A stretch of DNA of 64,000 nt from RHKX01 sp963839535. GTDB lineage: Bacteria; Actinomycetota; Thermoleophilia; Solirubrobacterales; 70-9. Positions 8,448 to 16,224 of this stretch are shown here, piece by piece. The translations under genes were made by a program, and so were the position numbers. The DNA is taken from positions 62,001 to 126,000 of the forward strand of contig CAWIVF010000013.1 in NCBI GenBank assembly GCA_963839535.1. The letters run 5' to 3'. Within the stretch, counting starts at the first letter, position 1. The number at the start of each line of letters is the position of its first letter. The notes under the pieces are model-generated. The model saw only the letters and a list, made by a program, of their open reading frames with translations, was not told where the DNA came from and did not search any database.

Positions 8448-10256
8448 ATGAAGCCGCTCCTCGTCCTGGTCGCGGTCGCCGCGCTGCTCGCCGCCGGGCC
8501 CCAGGCCGACTCCGCCATGGCGGTCAGCAAGGTGCCGAAGGGCGCCGTGGCGAAGCTGCGCCGGAGCCCGTGCCCGCCGAAGTACGCCGTGCGCGTGGCC
8601 AGGCCGGCGAGCGCCGAGGAGATCGCCGCCGCCAAGCACGGCGTCTTCGACATCGCCGGCGTCAAGGTCCAGATCCGGCGGAACATGAACTGGGCCTACG
8701 ACCCGCTGGGATCGGAGACCTTCCGAGCCCGCCTGCACGACCTGCGCTGGCTCGACCCGCTCTTCTACGCGTACCGCGAGAAGGGGGACGTCCGAGCCCT
8801 GCAGCGAGCGAAGCGCATCGTGGTCGACTGGGTCGAGAACAACCCCCTGCGGCAGCCCACGAACGACCGCACCTGGTTCGACAAGGTCGCCGGGGACCGC
8901 GGTCCCTACATCGCCTATGCGACCCGGGCGGCGGAGTGCGAGGGGCTGCTCGACAACAAGGCGCTCGCCCGCAAGCTGCTCGGCTCGGTCCAGCAGCACC
9001 TGCGGTTCCTCGCCGACCGCGACCACTACTCGCCCACCAACCGGGGCCTGTTCATGGACCTGGGGCTGATCTTCAGCGGCCGGCAGGTGCGCTTCCTGCC
9101 GGGCGCGACGAAGGGTCGCAACCGCGGCGAGCGGCGCTTCGTCGCCAACGTCAACTCCAACGTGATCCCGGGCGAGGGCATGTGGCTCGAGCACTCGACG
9201 ACCTACCAATTCCTGACGATCAACGTGATCGACCGGTTCCTCGAGGTCGAGAAGAAGAAGCGGCCCGGCCTCGAGGGCCTGCTCGGGACCATGGAGCACA
9301 CGGCGGCCTGGATGACGATGCCCGACCAGCGCTGGCTGCAGGCGGGGGACTCCTACCAGGACAAGGCGGACCGGTTCGCCCAGCGGATCAGCCGGGAGCA
9401 GCGCGGGATGCGGTACCTGGCCAAGAGCGGGATGGCGTTCGTGAAGAAGCGCAAGAGCTACCTGGCGCTGCTCTCGAACTACCACAGCCCCATCCACCGC
9501 CACTCCGACGACCTCTCCTTCGATCTCTACGAGAACGGCCACCGGGTCCTCGCCGACACCGGCATCCCCGACAAGGACTTCGGCTCGCCCTATCTGTTCG
9601 CGATCTCGGCGCCGGCGCACAGCGTGGTCCAGGTCGACGGCATGGACTTCCCCCGCGACGCCGCCCACTCCTACGGCAGCGGGCTCGTCGCCAGGGGTGA
9701 GGGCGACGGTTGGTACGCGCTCACGGCGACGAACCCCCTGGTGCGCCCGCAGGGGGTCGACCACGATCGCCTGCTCCTCTACAAGCCGGGCACCGCCCTG
9801 ATCGTCGCGGACAAGCTGCGCTCGGAGGCGAGCCACACCTACCGCAGCAACTTCCAGTTCGGGCCCGACTTCGGGCTGCGGGAGGACGGGGACGAGATCC
9901 TGCTGCACGCCGGGGCCGACCGGGTGAAGGTCTTCAACGAGAGCACCGACTCCACCCTCCAGCGGCGCGTGGTCCGCGGTCAGACCGACCCGCTCCAGGG
10001 CTTCATCTACACCGACTTCCGGACCCGGGATCCGCGCTGGACCGCCTCGACCGTGGCCGAGGGATCCGACGTCGACAACGTGACGACGCTCTCGCTGGAC
10101 CCGGAGGTCGAGATGCGCGCGAGCGCGGTCGGCCCGCTCGGGGAGACGAGCACCTTCGCCATCAGCCGCAACGGCGAGGTCAGGAAGACGATCACCGTCA
10201 GCCGTCAGGGCGACGAGCTGGTCGTCCAGCAGGCCGACGCGCCGGCGCTGCCCTGA
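8448..10256 (+). CDS. Heparinase II/III-like polysaccharide lyase, secreted
   Basis: The 602-residue protein begins with a signal peptide (MKPLLVLVAVAALLAAG, cleavage after AMA); an ATG 9 bases earlier is an alternative. A domain of about 300 residues of alpha/alpha-toroid type follows (WAYDPLGSETFRARLHDLRW, MWLEHSTTYQFLTINVIDRF), then a heparinase II/III-like beta-sheet domain starting at LSNYHSPIHRHSDDLSFDLY, whose HRHSDD and VLADTG are hallmark residues, and a C-terminal beta domain. Known relatives cleave uronic-acid polysaccharides or help process exopolysaccharide. It is complete and translates without a break. No transporter or sulfatase is next to it, so the substrate cannot be guessed. 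Confidence 0.85.
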   Translation: MKPLLVLVAVAALLAAGPQADSAMAVSKVPKGAVAKLRRSPCPPKYAVRVARPASAEEIAAAKHGVFDIAGVKVQIRRNMNWAYDPLGSETFRARLHDLRWLDPLFYAYREKGDVRALQRAKRIVVDWVENNPLRQPTNDRTWFDKVAGDRGPYIAYATRAAECEGLLDNKALARKLLGSVQQHLRFLADRDHYSPTNRGLFMDLGLIFSGRQVRFLPGATKGRNRGERRFVANVNSNVIPGEGMWLEHSTTYQFLTINVIDRFLEVEKKKRPGLEGLLGTMEHTAAWMTMPDQRWLQAGDSYQDKADRFAQRISREQRGMRYLAKSGMAFVKKRKSYLALLSNYHSPIHRHSDDLSFDLYENGHRVLADTGIPDKDFGSPYLFAISAPAHSVVQVDGMDFPRDAAHSYGSGLVARGEGDGWYALTATNPLVRPQGVDHDRLLLYKPGTALIVADKLRSEASHTYRSNFQFGPDFGLREDGDEILLHAGADRVKVFNESTDSTLQRRVVRGQTDPLQGFIYTDFRTRDPRWTASTVAEGSDVDNVTTLSLDPEVEMRASAVGPLGETSTFAISRNGEVRKTITVSRQGDELVVQQADAPALP

Positions 10257-10286
10257 TCAGCTCGCGCGGCCTGCCATCTTTGCCCG

Positions 10287-11066
10287 ATGATCGACGAGCG
10301 CTTCGCACGCGCCCTCCACGTCGAGTCGCTGCGGCGCGACGAGGCGTTCGCGGGCTTCCAGCCCCACGTGCTCTTCCAGGCGTCGACGATCGGAGCGCTC
10401 CTCGAGGGCGCCTACGAGGGTGACGTCACCTTCCGCGAGCTCGCCCAGCACGGGGACCTCGGCCTCGGCACCCTGAACGGCCTCGACGGCGAGATGATCG
10501 CGCTCGACGGCGCCTTCTTCCGGGCGGACGTCGACGGCGACATCGGCCCGATCGACCCGGAGACGGCGACGCCCTTCGCGGTCGTCGTTCCCTTCGAGCC
10601 CAGCATCGACGTCGAGCTTCCGCAGCCGCTCGACCACGATGAGCTGCTCGCCGAACTCGATCGCGCCGCCCCGGCGGGGCGAGCGTGCGCCCTGCGGATC
10701 GACGGCGAGTTCGACCTCGTCCGCGCCCGCTCGGTCCCACGTCAGACGCCGCCGTACCGGCCGCTGACGGAGGTCGTCGCGGCCCAGCACGTGTTCGAGC
10801 TGCACGCGGTGCGCGGCACGCTCGTCGGGATGCGGTTCCCCGACCACGCGGGCGGGATCGAGGTGAGCGGCTACCACCTGCACTTCATCGACGACGAGCG
10901 GCGCCGCGGCGGCCATGTGCTCGACTGCCGCACCACCTCGGCGCGGGCGCGGATCGACCCATCGAGCGAGCTGCGGGTGGAGCTTCCGCCCGGAGTCGAC
11001 CTCTCCGAGCCCCACCTCGACGTCTCGCAGGACGAGGCCCTGCGCCGCGTCGAGTCGACCGGCTGA
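10287..11066 (+). CDS. budA: Alpha-acetolactate decarboxylase
   Basis: The 259-residue product carries the family signatures: HGDLGLGTLNGLDGEM near residue 52, the conserved Glu/Arg region after it, and the C-terminal zinc site GYHLHFI with GGHVLD, which provide the three histidine ligands. It converts (S)-2-acetolactate to acetoin plus CO2, giving overflow of pyruvate carbon or control of branched amino acid synthesis. Length matches the family. No acetolactate synthase or acetoin reductase gene is nearby. It starts 30 bp after the heparinase-like gene, so it may share its transcript. Confidence 0.93.
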   Translation: MIDERFARALHVESLRRDEAFAGFQPHVLFQASTIGALLEGAYEGDVTFRELAQHGDLGLGTLNGLDGEMIALDGAFFRADVDGDIGPIDPETATPFAVVVPFEPSIDVELPQPLDHDELLAELDRAAPAGRACALRIDGEFDLVRARSVPRQTPPYRPLTEVVAAQHVFELHAVRGTLVGMRFPDHAGGIEVSGYHLHFIDDERRRGGHVLDCRTTSARARIDPSSELRVELPPGVDLSEPHLDVSQDEALRRVESTG

Positions 11067-11097
11067 AGCGCCTGGCGGGCCTGAGACGGGCCAACAA

Positions 11098-11643
11098 ATG
11101 TCCGCGCGCCTTCTTTGCCGCGGCCGCCCGCCTTACCCTGGCGTCATCGCCACCGGGAGAGCAGCGCGCATCCTCGTCCTCGCTCTCACGAGCGCCTCGC
11201 TTGCATGCCTCGGTTCGGCGTCGCAGGCCGTGGCCGCCGATCGCGCGGTCGTCGACCACGTCGCGGACGGCGACACGATCGAGGTCGAGATCGGCGGGCG
11301 CGAGGAGTACGTCCGCTTCATCGGGATCGACACGCCCGAGGTCTACGGCGGGGTCGAGTGCGGAGGCAGGCAGGCGTCGCGTTCGATGAAGCGCATGCTG
11401 AAGCCGGGCGATCGGGTGAAGCTGGTCCGGGATCGCAGCCAGGACAACCGGGACTATTACGATCGCCTCCTTCGTTACGTCGAGCTCGACGGTCGCGATC
11501 TCGGCCGGGCGCAGGTCACCAAGGGCTGGGCGAGCGTCTACGTCTTCGACGAGCCGTATCAACGCCTCGATTCCTACGAGCGCGCCGAGGACAGCGCCAG
11601 GCGGAACGACCGTGGCGTCTGGGGCAGCTGCGGCGGGTTCTAG
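11098..11643 (+). CDS. Secreted thermonuclease (SNase family)
   Basis: The protein of about 181 residues has a hydrophobic signal segment (ARILVLALTSASLACLG, cleaved near AVAA). The staphylococcal-nuclease fold follows: HVADGDTIEVEIGG, FIGIDTPEV (the calcium-binding Asp and first Arg region), the second conserved segment DRSQDNRDYYDRLLRYV, and a C-terminal WGSCGGF. It should cut DNA or RNA outside the cell with calcium. The ATG at 11098 gives an unusually long basic leader, so the true start may lie later. It is convergent with the glycosyltransferase gene, 8 bp apart. Confidence 0.88.
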   Translation: MSARLLCRGRPPYPGVIATGRAARILVLALTSASLACLGSASQAVAADRAVVDHVADGDTIEVEIGGREEYVRFIGIDTPEVYGGVECGGRQASRSMKRMLKPGDRVKLVRDRSQDNRDYYDRLLRYVELDGRDLGRAQVTKGWASVYVFDEPYQRLDSYERAEDSARRNDRGVWGSCGGF

Positions 11644-11651
11644 GGCCGGAG

Positions 11652-12684
11652 CTACTCGGCTTCGCCGCCGGCGGCGTCCCTGGAGCACGGCGGCCATCCT
11701 CGCCGTCTGGCGAACCACGTCGTGCTCCGCCGCCGCCGTCCGCGCCCGCGGGTTGGGCGAGGGCAGCGCGGCGGCCCGCTCGAGCGCCGCGACGAGGTCG
11801 TCCGTCGACTCCGGGTCGACGAGGACGCCGGCCTCGGGCGGCACGAACTCGGGCGGGCCGCCGACGGTGCTGGCGACGACGCTGCGCTCCATCGCCATCG
11901 CCTCGAGGACGGCCTGTCCGAACGGCTCGATCAGCGACGGCTGGCAGAGGACGTCGCACGCCGCCACCCATTGCGGCACCTCCGAATGGGGAATGCGCCC
12001 GGTCACCCGCACGTTCGGGCGACCCTCGAGCGAGTCCCGCAGGGGCCCGTCGCCGACGAACGCGAGACGGCCCCGGCCGAGGCGCTCGAAGGCCTCGGCG
12101 AGGCGGATGACGTTCTTGCGCTCGATCAGCGAGCCGACGCAGAGGAACGCCGGCCCCTCCCCCTCCCAATCAAGCTCTCGTCGCGCGTCCTCCTTCGATC
12201 GCGGGGCGAACGCCTCGAGGTCGATGCCGCAGTCGATCGTCACGCTCTTCGCGGCCGCCTCCGGAACCTCGTCCGCGAGTCGGCCGGCGAGCCAGTCCGA
12301 GTTGGCGATCACGGCGGCCGCGCGGCGGACGACGGCGCGGGTGGCCGGCAGCGCTCCGCGCATCGTGGCCAGGTTGGCGACGTCCTGGCCGTGAGCCATC
12401 ACCACGAGCGGGGCGCGGCCGGCGACGGACGCGGCCGCTCCGGCTGCGCCCGCCGGGAAGAGGAAGTGCGCGAAGACGGCATCGGGGCGCCTGCGCACCG
12501 CGGCGGCGATCGACTTGGCCACGAGCCGTGCGTACTTCGTCGGCGCACCCCCGCGGCGGCTGATCGCCACGACCTCGACCTCGTGGCCGGTGGCGAGCAG
12601 CTCGTCCCTGATCGGCACCAGGAAGCTGCCCAGGTCCGGGTTCTCGGCGCTGGGCCACATCTGGGTGACGAGGAGGATTCGCAT
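11652..12684 (-). CDS. Family 4 glycosyltransferase (frameshift near its end)
   Basis: The protein of about 343 residues starts MRILLVTQMWPSAENPDLG and has two Rossmann domains of GT-B fold. AHGQDVANL lies in the acceptor half. In the donor half, FLCVGSLIERKNVIRLAEAF and the EPFGQAVLEAMAMERSVVAS segment carry the E-x7-E motif of GT4 retaining enzymes. It likely adds a sugar to a cell-envelope or small-molecule acceptor. The uninterrupted frame would run on into sequence antisense to the thermonuclease; one extra base in the CCC run at about 11678 explains this, and the corrected C-terminus ends at the TAG at 11652. Confidence 0.82.
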
Positions 12685-12700
12685 CGGCGGCCGCGACGGC

Positions 12701-13312
12701 CTAGTCCAGCGCGAACGAGCCGGTGACGATCCCGCCCGCCGGCTCGTACTTGGCGTAGACGACGCCGCCCGGCGTCGACCGGCTCTCGACGAGCTTCAGC
12801 CCGGCGGGGACGGTCCCGTCGGCGAACAGCCGCTTGCCCGACCCGACCACGAGCGGAAAGACCAGCAGGCGGAACTCGTCGATCAGCCCATGGCGGATCA
12901 GCGTCTGCAGCAGATTGGCGCTGCCGTGGACCTGCAGCTCCGGCCCGTCCTCCTGCTTGAGCGCCGCGACCCCCTCCTCGACCTCACCCTCGATCAGGAC
13001 GGAGTTCTCCCACTCCAGCTTCGGACGGCCGCGGGAGGCGACGTGCTTCGTGGCGGCGTTGAGCGGACCGGCGCCCTCCTCCTCCGACGCGTTCGGCCAG
13101 TGCGCGGCGAAGATGTCGTAGGTCCTGCGGCCGAGGACGAGGTCGAACGGCTTGCCCATGGTCTCCCCCATGACCCCCTCGAGCTCCGAGTCCCAGTAGT
13201 TCACGGACCAGCCGCCGAGCTCGAAGCCGCCCTCCTCGTCCTCGCCGGGCCCGCCCGGCGCCTGCATCACGCCGTCGAGGGTCAGGAAGGTGCTCGCGAT
13301 CAGCTTTCTCAT
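12701..13312 (-). CDS. DHFR-fold reductase (RibD C-terminal-like)
   Basis: A 203-residue protein of the dihydrofolate-reductase fold: MRKLIASTFLTLDGVMQAPGG is the typical opening strand and loop, LVLGRRTYDIFAAHWP the second conserved segment, LQVHGSANLLQTLIRHGLID the NADPH-binding G-S-x-x-L motif, and FPLVVGSGKRLFADG the last one. Such stand-alone proteins are common in actinobacteria and are of unknown substrate; they are not the riboflavin enzyme itself. It is complete. The stop lies 16 bp from the glycosyltransferase start, so the two may form an operon. Confidence 0.85.
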   Translation of the reverse strand: MRKLIASTFLTLDGVMQAPGGPGEDEEGGFELGGWSVNYWDSELEGVMGETMGKPFDLVLGRRTYDIFAAHWPNASEEEGAGPLNAATKHVASRGRPKLEWENSVLIEGEVEEGVAALKQEDGPELQVHGSANLLQTLIRHGLIDEFRLLVFPLVVGSGKRLFADGTVPAGLKLVESRSTPGGVVYAKYEPAGGIVTGSFALD

Positions 13313-13335
13313 CCGGGGTTCCTCTCTTGGTCGGC

Positions 13336-13636
13336 TCAGCCGCCCGGCCGGTTCTCCGGGCCGACTCGGCGATCTGGCCGGAGCCGGTGATCACGTTCCC
13401 GTCGTCGAGGACCAGGATCGGCACGAAGCGCTGACCGCTGAGCCGCTCGACCTCGCGACGGTCCTTGGCCCGGGACGGCCAGGTCCAGAAACTTGAGGCT
13501 CCCGCCCTTGACGGCTCGCAGCTCGTACTGATGACCGTTCTGGTCCAGAGCCTTCGCCGCTCTACTACACGGATGCGCGAGCGGCCCCTGGTGGAAAGGC
13601 GAACGACTTCCCCAGCTCGCAGGTGAAGAGCAGCAT
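13336..13636 (-). pseudogene. Glutaredoxin/GST-N-like protein, broken in several places
   Basis: Three frames each hold part of one thioredoxin-fold protein: MLLFTCELGKSFAF, then AHPCSRAAKALDQNGHQYEL with a redox-type HPC motif, then VPILVLDDGNVITGSGQIAE with the cis-Pro and the S/T-x-x-I loop, and finally ENRPGG before the TGA at 13336. Order and spacing match small actinobacterial glutathione S-transferase N-terminal or glutaredoxin-like proteins of about 90-100 residues. At least three one-base shifts are needed, so it is either a decayed gene at the island edge or an error-rich patch. It is the last chromosomal gene before the tRNA-derived repeats. Confidence 0.5.
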
Positions 13637-13653
13637 TCGCGCAATCTCAGCGA

Positions 13654-13697
13654 TGGGCGGTACTGGTCTCGAACCAGTGACCTCCTGCTTGTAAGGC
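13654..13697 (-). repeat. tRNA-Val 3'-half repeat A (attachment-site-like)
   Basis: All 44 bases are identical to the 3' half of the intact tRNA-Val at 24508-24580, from the discriminator base through the acceptor 3' strand, T arm, variable loop and anticodon loop. Identity stops in the anticodon stem, where this copy and the other three continue with GTGGGCG instead of the tRNA 5' half. This is what site-specific integration into a tRNA leaves behind. It marks the outer boundary of the accessory region. Confidence 0.85.
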
Positions 13698-13845
13698 GTG
13701 GGCGTCGGAGATTCGGAAGGCGTTGTTCATGCGGGGTCCGCTGCTCAGCTCGGAAGTTTCCGTCGCGGATAGGTGCCGATCACCGCGGATACGTCTGGAT
13801 TCGGGCACCAGGCTGCAGTTGGTGCCCTTTGGACTTGCGACCTAG
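13698..13845. repeat. Cassette arm A, conserved about 150-bp flank with stem-loop
   Basis: This stretch follows repeat A and is related to the flanks at 19251 and 20653. Shared blocks are GTGGGCG at the start, TTCATGCGG with TCCGCTGCTCAG, CGGATAGGTG with GCGGATAC, and GATTCGGGCACCA. A perfect 8-bp stem (GGGCACCA 13803-13810 with TGGTGCCC 13820-13827) holds a 9-nt loop containing GCAG. It probably is an integrase arm region or a shared 3' end of lost genes. The minus strand reads WCPNPDVSAVIGTYPRR here. Confidence 0.65.
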
Positions 13846-13939
13846 TGCCCTGCCCGAGGGCCGTGACCGAGGCCAACCACTCCGGTCTGTTGCGCGTCGT
13901 CTCAAGCGGACACAGTCCCCACGCTTTACGCTCGCTTGC

Positions 13940-14479
13940 GTGGCATACGAAGGTCAAGAGATTTCGAATCCGTCGACAGGACAACGGATGCGGTTCGTGG
14001 AGCTTCGCGAGGAGATACTTCGGATCGAGAGCCACCACCCGCCCACGGATGCTCGTGAGCCCCTCCATGTGCACCCTCGTCAGGAAAGCGGCGCCGACGT
14101 GCTTTCTGGCTCGTTGATCTTCGAGATATCCGGAGAGGAGCGGCAAGTGGGCAGCGGGGACGACATCCACATTCCCGCGAACACTCCACACCGGTTCTGG
14201 AACGCGACCGACGCGGAAGCAGTCTCGGTGCAGTGCTTCCGTCCCGCGTTGGATATCGCCTCCTTCTTCGAGACGCTGTTCACCCTCGGGCAGCGAGGTG
14301 AGCTGACAGCGAAGGTCGCCCCGGCCTCCTTCAGACCGCGGTCATGGTGCCGGAGTTCGGCGACGAGATTCGGTTCGACCTCACCGCCATGGCCGGTGGT
14401 GCAGGCCCTGTGCTTGGTCCTGAGGCCGATCGCTCTCCGTCGCGGCTACACCGCTCGTCTCGCTGCACCTAGCGCCTGA
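13940..14479 (+). CDS. Cupin protein, cargo of cassette 1 (frameshifted)
   Basis: From a GTG start (VAYEGQEISNPSTGQRM), the protein of about 179 residues has a classic cupin core: LHVHPRQESGADVLSGSL (metal-binding His, His and acidic residue) and IPANTPHRFWNATD (second motif). The C-terminal segment ALCLVLRPIALRRGYTARL is a hydrophobic helix pair seen in cupins that end in a membrane-facing tail. Between about 14325 and 14385 the coding sense moves to another frame (LLQTAVMVPEFGDEIRF), then returns, so two compensating indels are present. It is the only gene between repeats A and B. Catalytic role is unknown; sugar epimerase or dioxygenase-like activities occur in this superfamily. Confidence 0.6.
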   Translation: MAYEGQEISNPSTGQRMRFVELREEILRIESHHPPTDAREPLHVHPRQESGADVLSGSLIFEISGEERQVGSGDDIHIPANTPHRFWNATDAEAVSVQCFRPALDIASFFETLFTLGQRGELTAKVAPASFRPRSWCRSSATRFGSTSPPWPVVQALCLVLRPIALRRGYTARLAAPSA

Positions 14480-14515
14480 ACCCGAACCGTAGCTCGCCGG
14501 GCTACTTCCGGCGGA

Positions 14516-14559
14516 TGGGCGGTACTGGTCTCGAACCAGTGACCTCCTGCTTGTACGGC
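14516..14559 (-). repeat. tRNA-Val 3'-half repeat B
   Basis: A second copy of the 44-base tRNA 3' half, with one mismatch (anticodon loop base, 14556). It is followed by GTGGGCG like the other copies. The arm beyond is degenerate: only pieces such as CATG and GGGAAATCCGCTGC are kept, and no GGGCACCA hairpin is seen. The 210 bases to the next gene (14560-14769) hold no other feature that I can support. Confidence 0.8.
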
Positions 14560-14769
14560 GTGGGCGTTTGACCGGTCAAGCCCCATGTTCGAGGGAAATC
14601 CGCTGCACTGGCCGTGCTGATGTTCCACTGAGTTCCCCGTTGGCCGAAACCCACGCGCCGCTCTCGCGTGTGAAGCGCGTCGCTCTGGAGCTACGCGATC
14701 GGGTTGGATCGTAAGTCGTTTCCCAGGCCTTCCGGTATAGCGCTGGCGACTGCGCCCGGCCACGGAGGC

Positions 14770-16149
14770 CTACGTCAGCGATGCGCCCGGGTCGATGTTC
14801 TGGTTGAGCCGGAACAGGTTCTCTGGGTCGTAACGCCGCTTGAGCTCAGCCAGCCGGCGGTAATTGACGCCGTAGGCCTCGCGAATGCGGTCGTGGTCGT
14901 CGGCGGGCAGGTAGTTCGTATAGGACCGGTCGGCCATGTGCGGGGCCAGGGCTTCGACGTGGTGCGCGCCCACGCGACGAGGCATTGCTGTCAGCTGGGT
15001 CGGTCCACTGCGAGATGAGCAGCAGGTTGTGGCCGGGCGCGCGGTGCGGGAAGGCGGTCGCGGTCGGCGCGACGCGTGTCGCCGCGCCGTTGAGATTTTC
15101 GATGACCAGCGTGCACAGCTCGGAGGGGGCGCGATCGAACGCCTCGACGAGGATCGCTACGGCCGCATCGGGGATAGCCCGAGAAGAAGGCGGGATTTCC
15201 AGTAGTTCAGCGTGCCGCGGGGCGAACAGCCAGTCGAGCGCCGGTGTTGGGCGACGGGATACGGAACCGTTGGACCATGTCGGCCGCGGGCGACTCCGAA
15301 GTCCCCTCACCGGCCCGCAACGTCGGCCTCCGCCTGAGACGGCGTCGTCCGAAGAATGGCAGACGGCGATGGCACACAACTTCGCACCGGAGCCGTCGGG
15401 CGCATGCAGGAACGCTGCCTGCATGCTCAGCTCGTCCGGGAGATCGACGCAGAACTCACGGTAGAAGCGCAGCAGCTCGGGGGCCGCATCCAGACGTATG
15501 CAGGACCGGTCCCTTCAGAACCTCCGTGACCGGGTGAGCCCGGAACTCGAACGACGTCACGATTCCGAAGTTGCCGCCCCCACCGCGGATGGCCCAGAAG
15601 AGGTCCGAATCCTGGTCGTCGCTCGCCGTCACCACCTCGCCGGAAGCGAGGACCACCTCGGCGGATAGCAGGTTGTCGACGGCCAGGCCGTAGCGGCCCA
15701 TCAGCCAGCCGAGCCCTCCTCCCAGCGTGAGCCCGGCGATGCCGGTGGCGGAGACGACGCCACCGGGAGCCGCGAGCCCGAACGCGGCGGTCGAGCGGTC
15801 GAGCTCGGCGATCGTGACGCCGCCCTGCGCGCGCACGGTCCGCTTAGCGGGGTCTGATGTGGATCCCGCGCATCGCGGAGAGGTCGATCATCAGGCCGCC
15901 CTCGGTGACGGCCTTACCGGCAACGTTGTGCCCTCCGCCACGGACAGAGATCTCGCGGCCGCCCGTACGGGCGGCTAAAAGCGCGTTGATGATGTCAGCC
16001 GTGTTCCAGCAACGCGCGATCAGCGCGGGACGTTTGTCGATCAGCCCGTTGTGGATCGAGCGGGCAGCGTCGTATCCGGGTTCGCCGGGCATCAGGACCT
16101 GCCCGGAGAAGCCCTCGCTGAGGGTCATGCGGGCTTCGCCGGTCGTCAT
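14770..16149 (-). CDS. FAD-linked oxidase with berberine-bridge C-terminus (multiply frameshifted)
   Basis: The reconstructed protein is about 460 residues. An N-terminal FAD-binding PCMH domain shows ISVRGGGHNVAGKAV and GWLMGRYGLAVDNLLSAEVV with IRGGGGNFGIVTSFEF; a substrate domain follows, and the C-terminal BBE segment reads YGVNYRRLAELKRRYDPENL. A histidine in GGGHN fits 8-alpha covalent FAD. Relatives oxidise plant or antibiotic scaffolds and sugars. Frames change at about 15842 (CCCC run), 15485, 15370-15290 and 15010-14940, so at least five indels are needed. It is divergent from the regulator at 16225, which may control it; both are in cassette 2. Confidence 0.65.
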
Positions 16150-16224
16150 GAACGCGAACCTACGCCCGGGCGCTGCCAACGGAAAGACGGATTCCCCTAC
16201 ACATTCAGCAGCGAGCCCGCGAGA

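Noticed and set aside
10885..11651. C-terminal extension of the glycosyltransferase in the same frame
   Set aside because: The last 250 residues of that frame are antisense to the thermonuclease; a one-base correction gives a stop at 11652.
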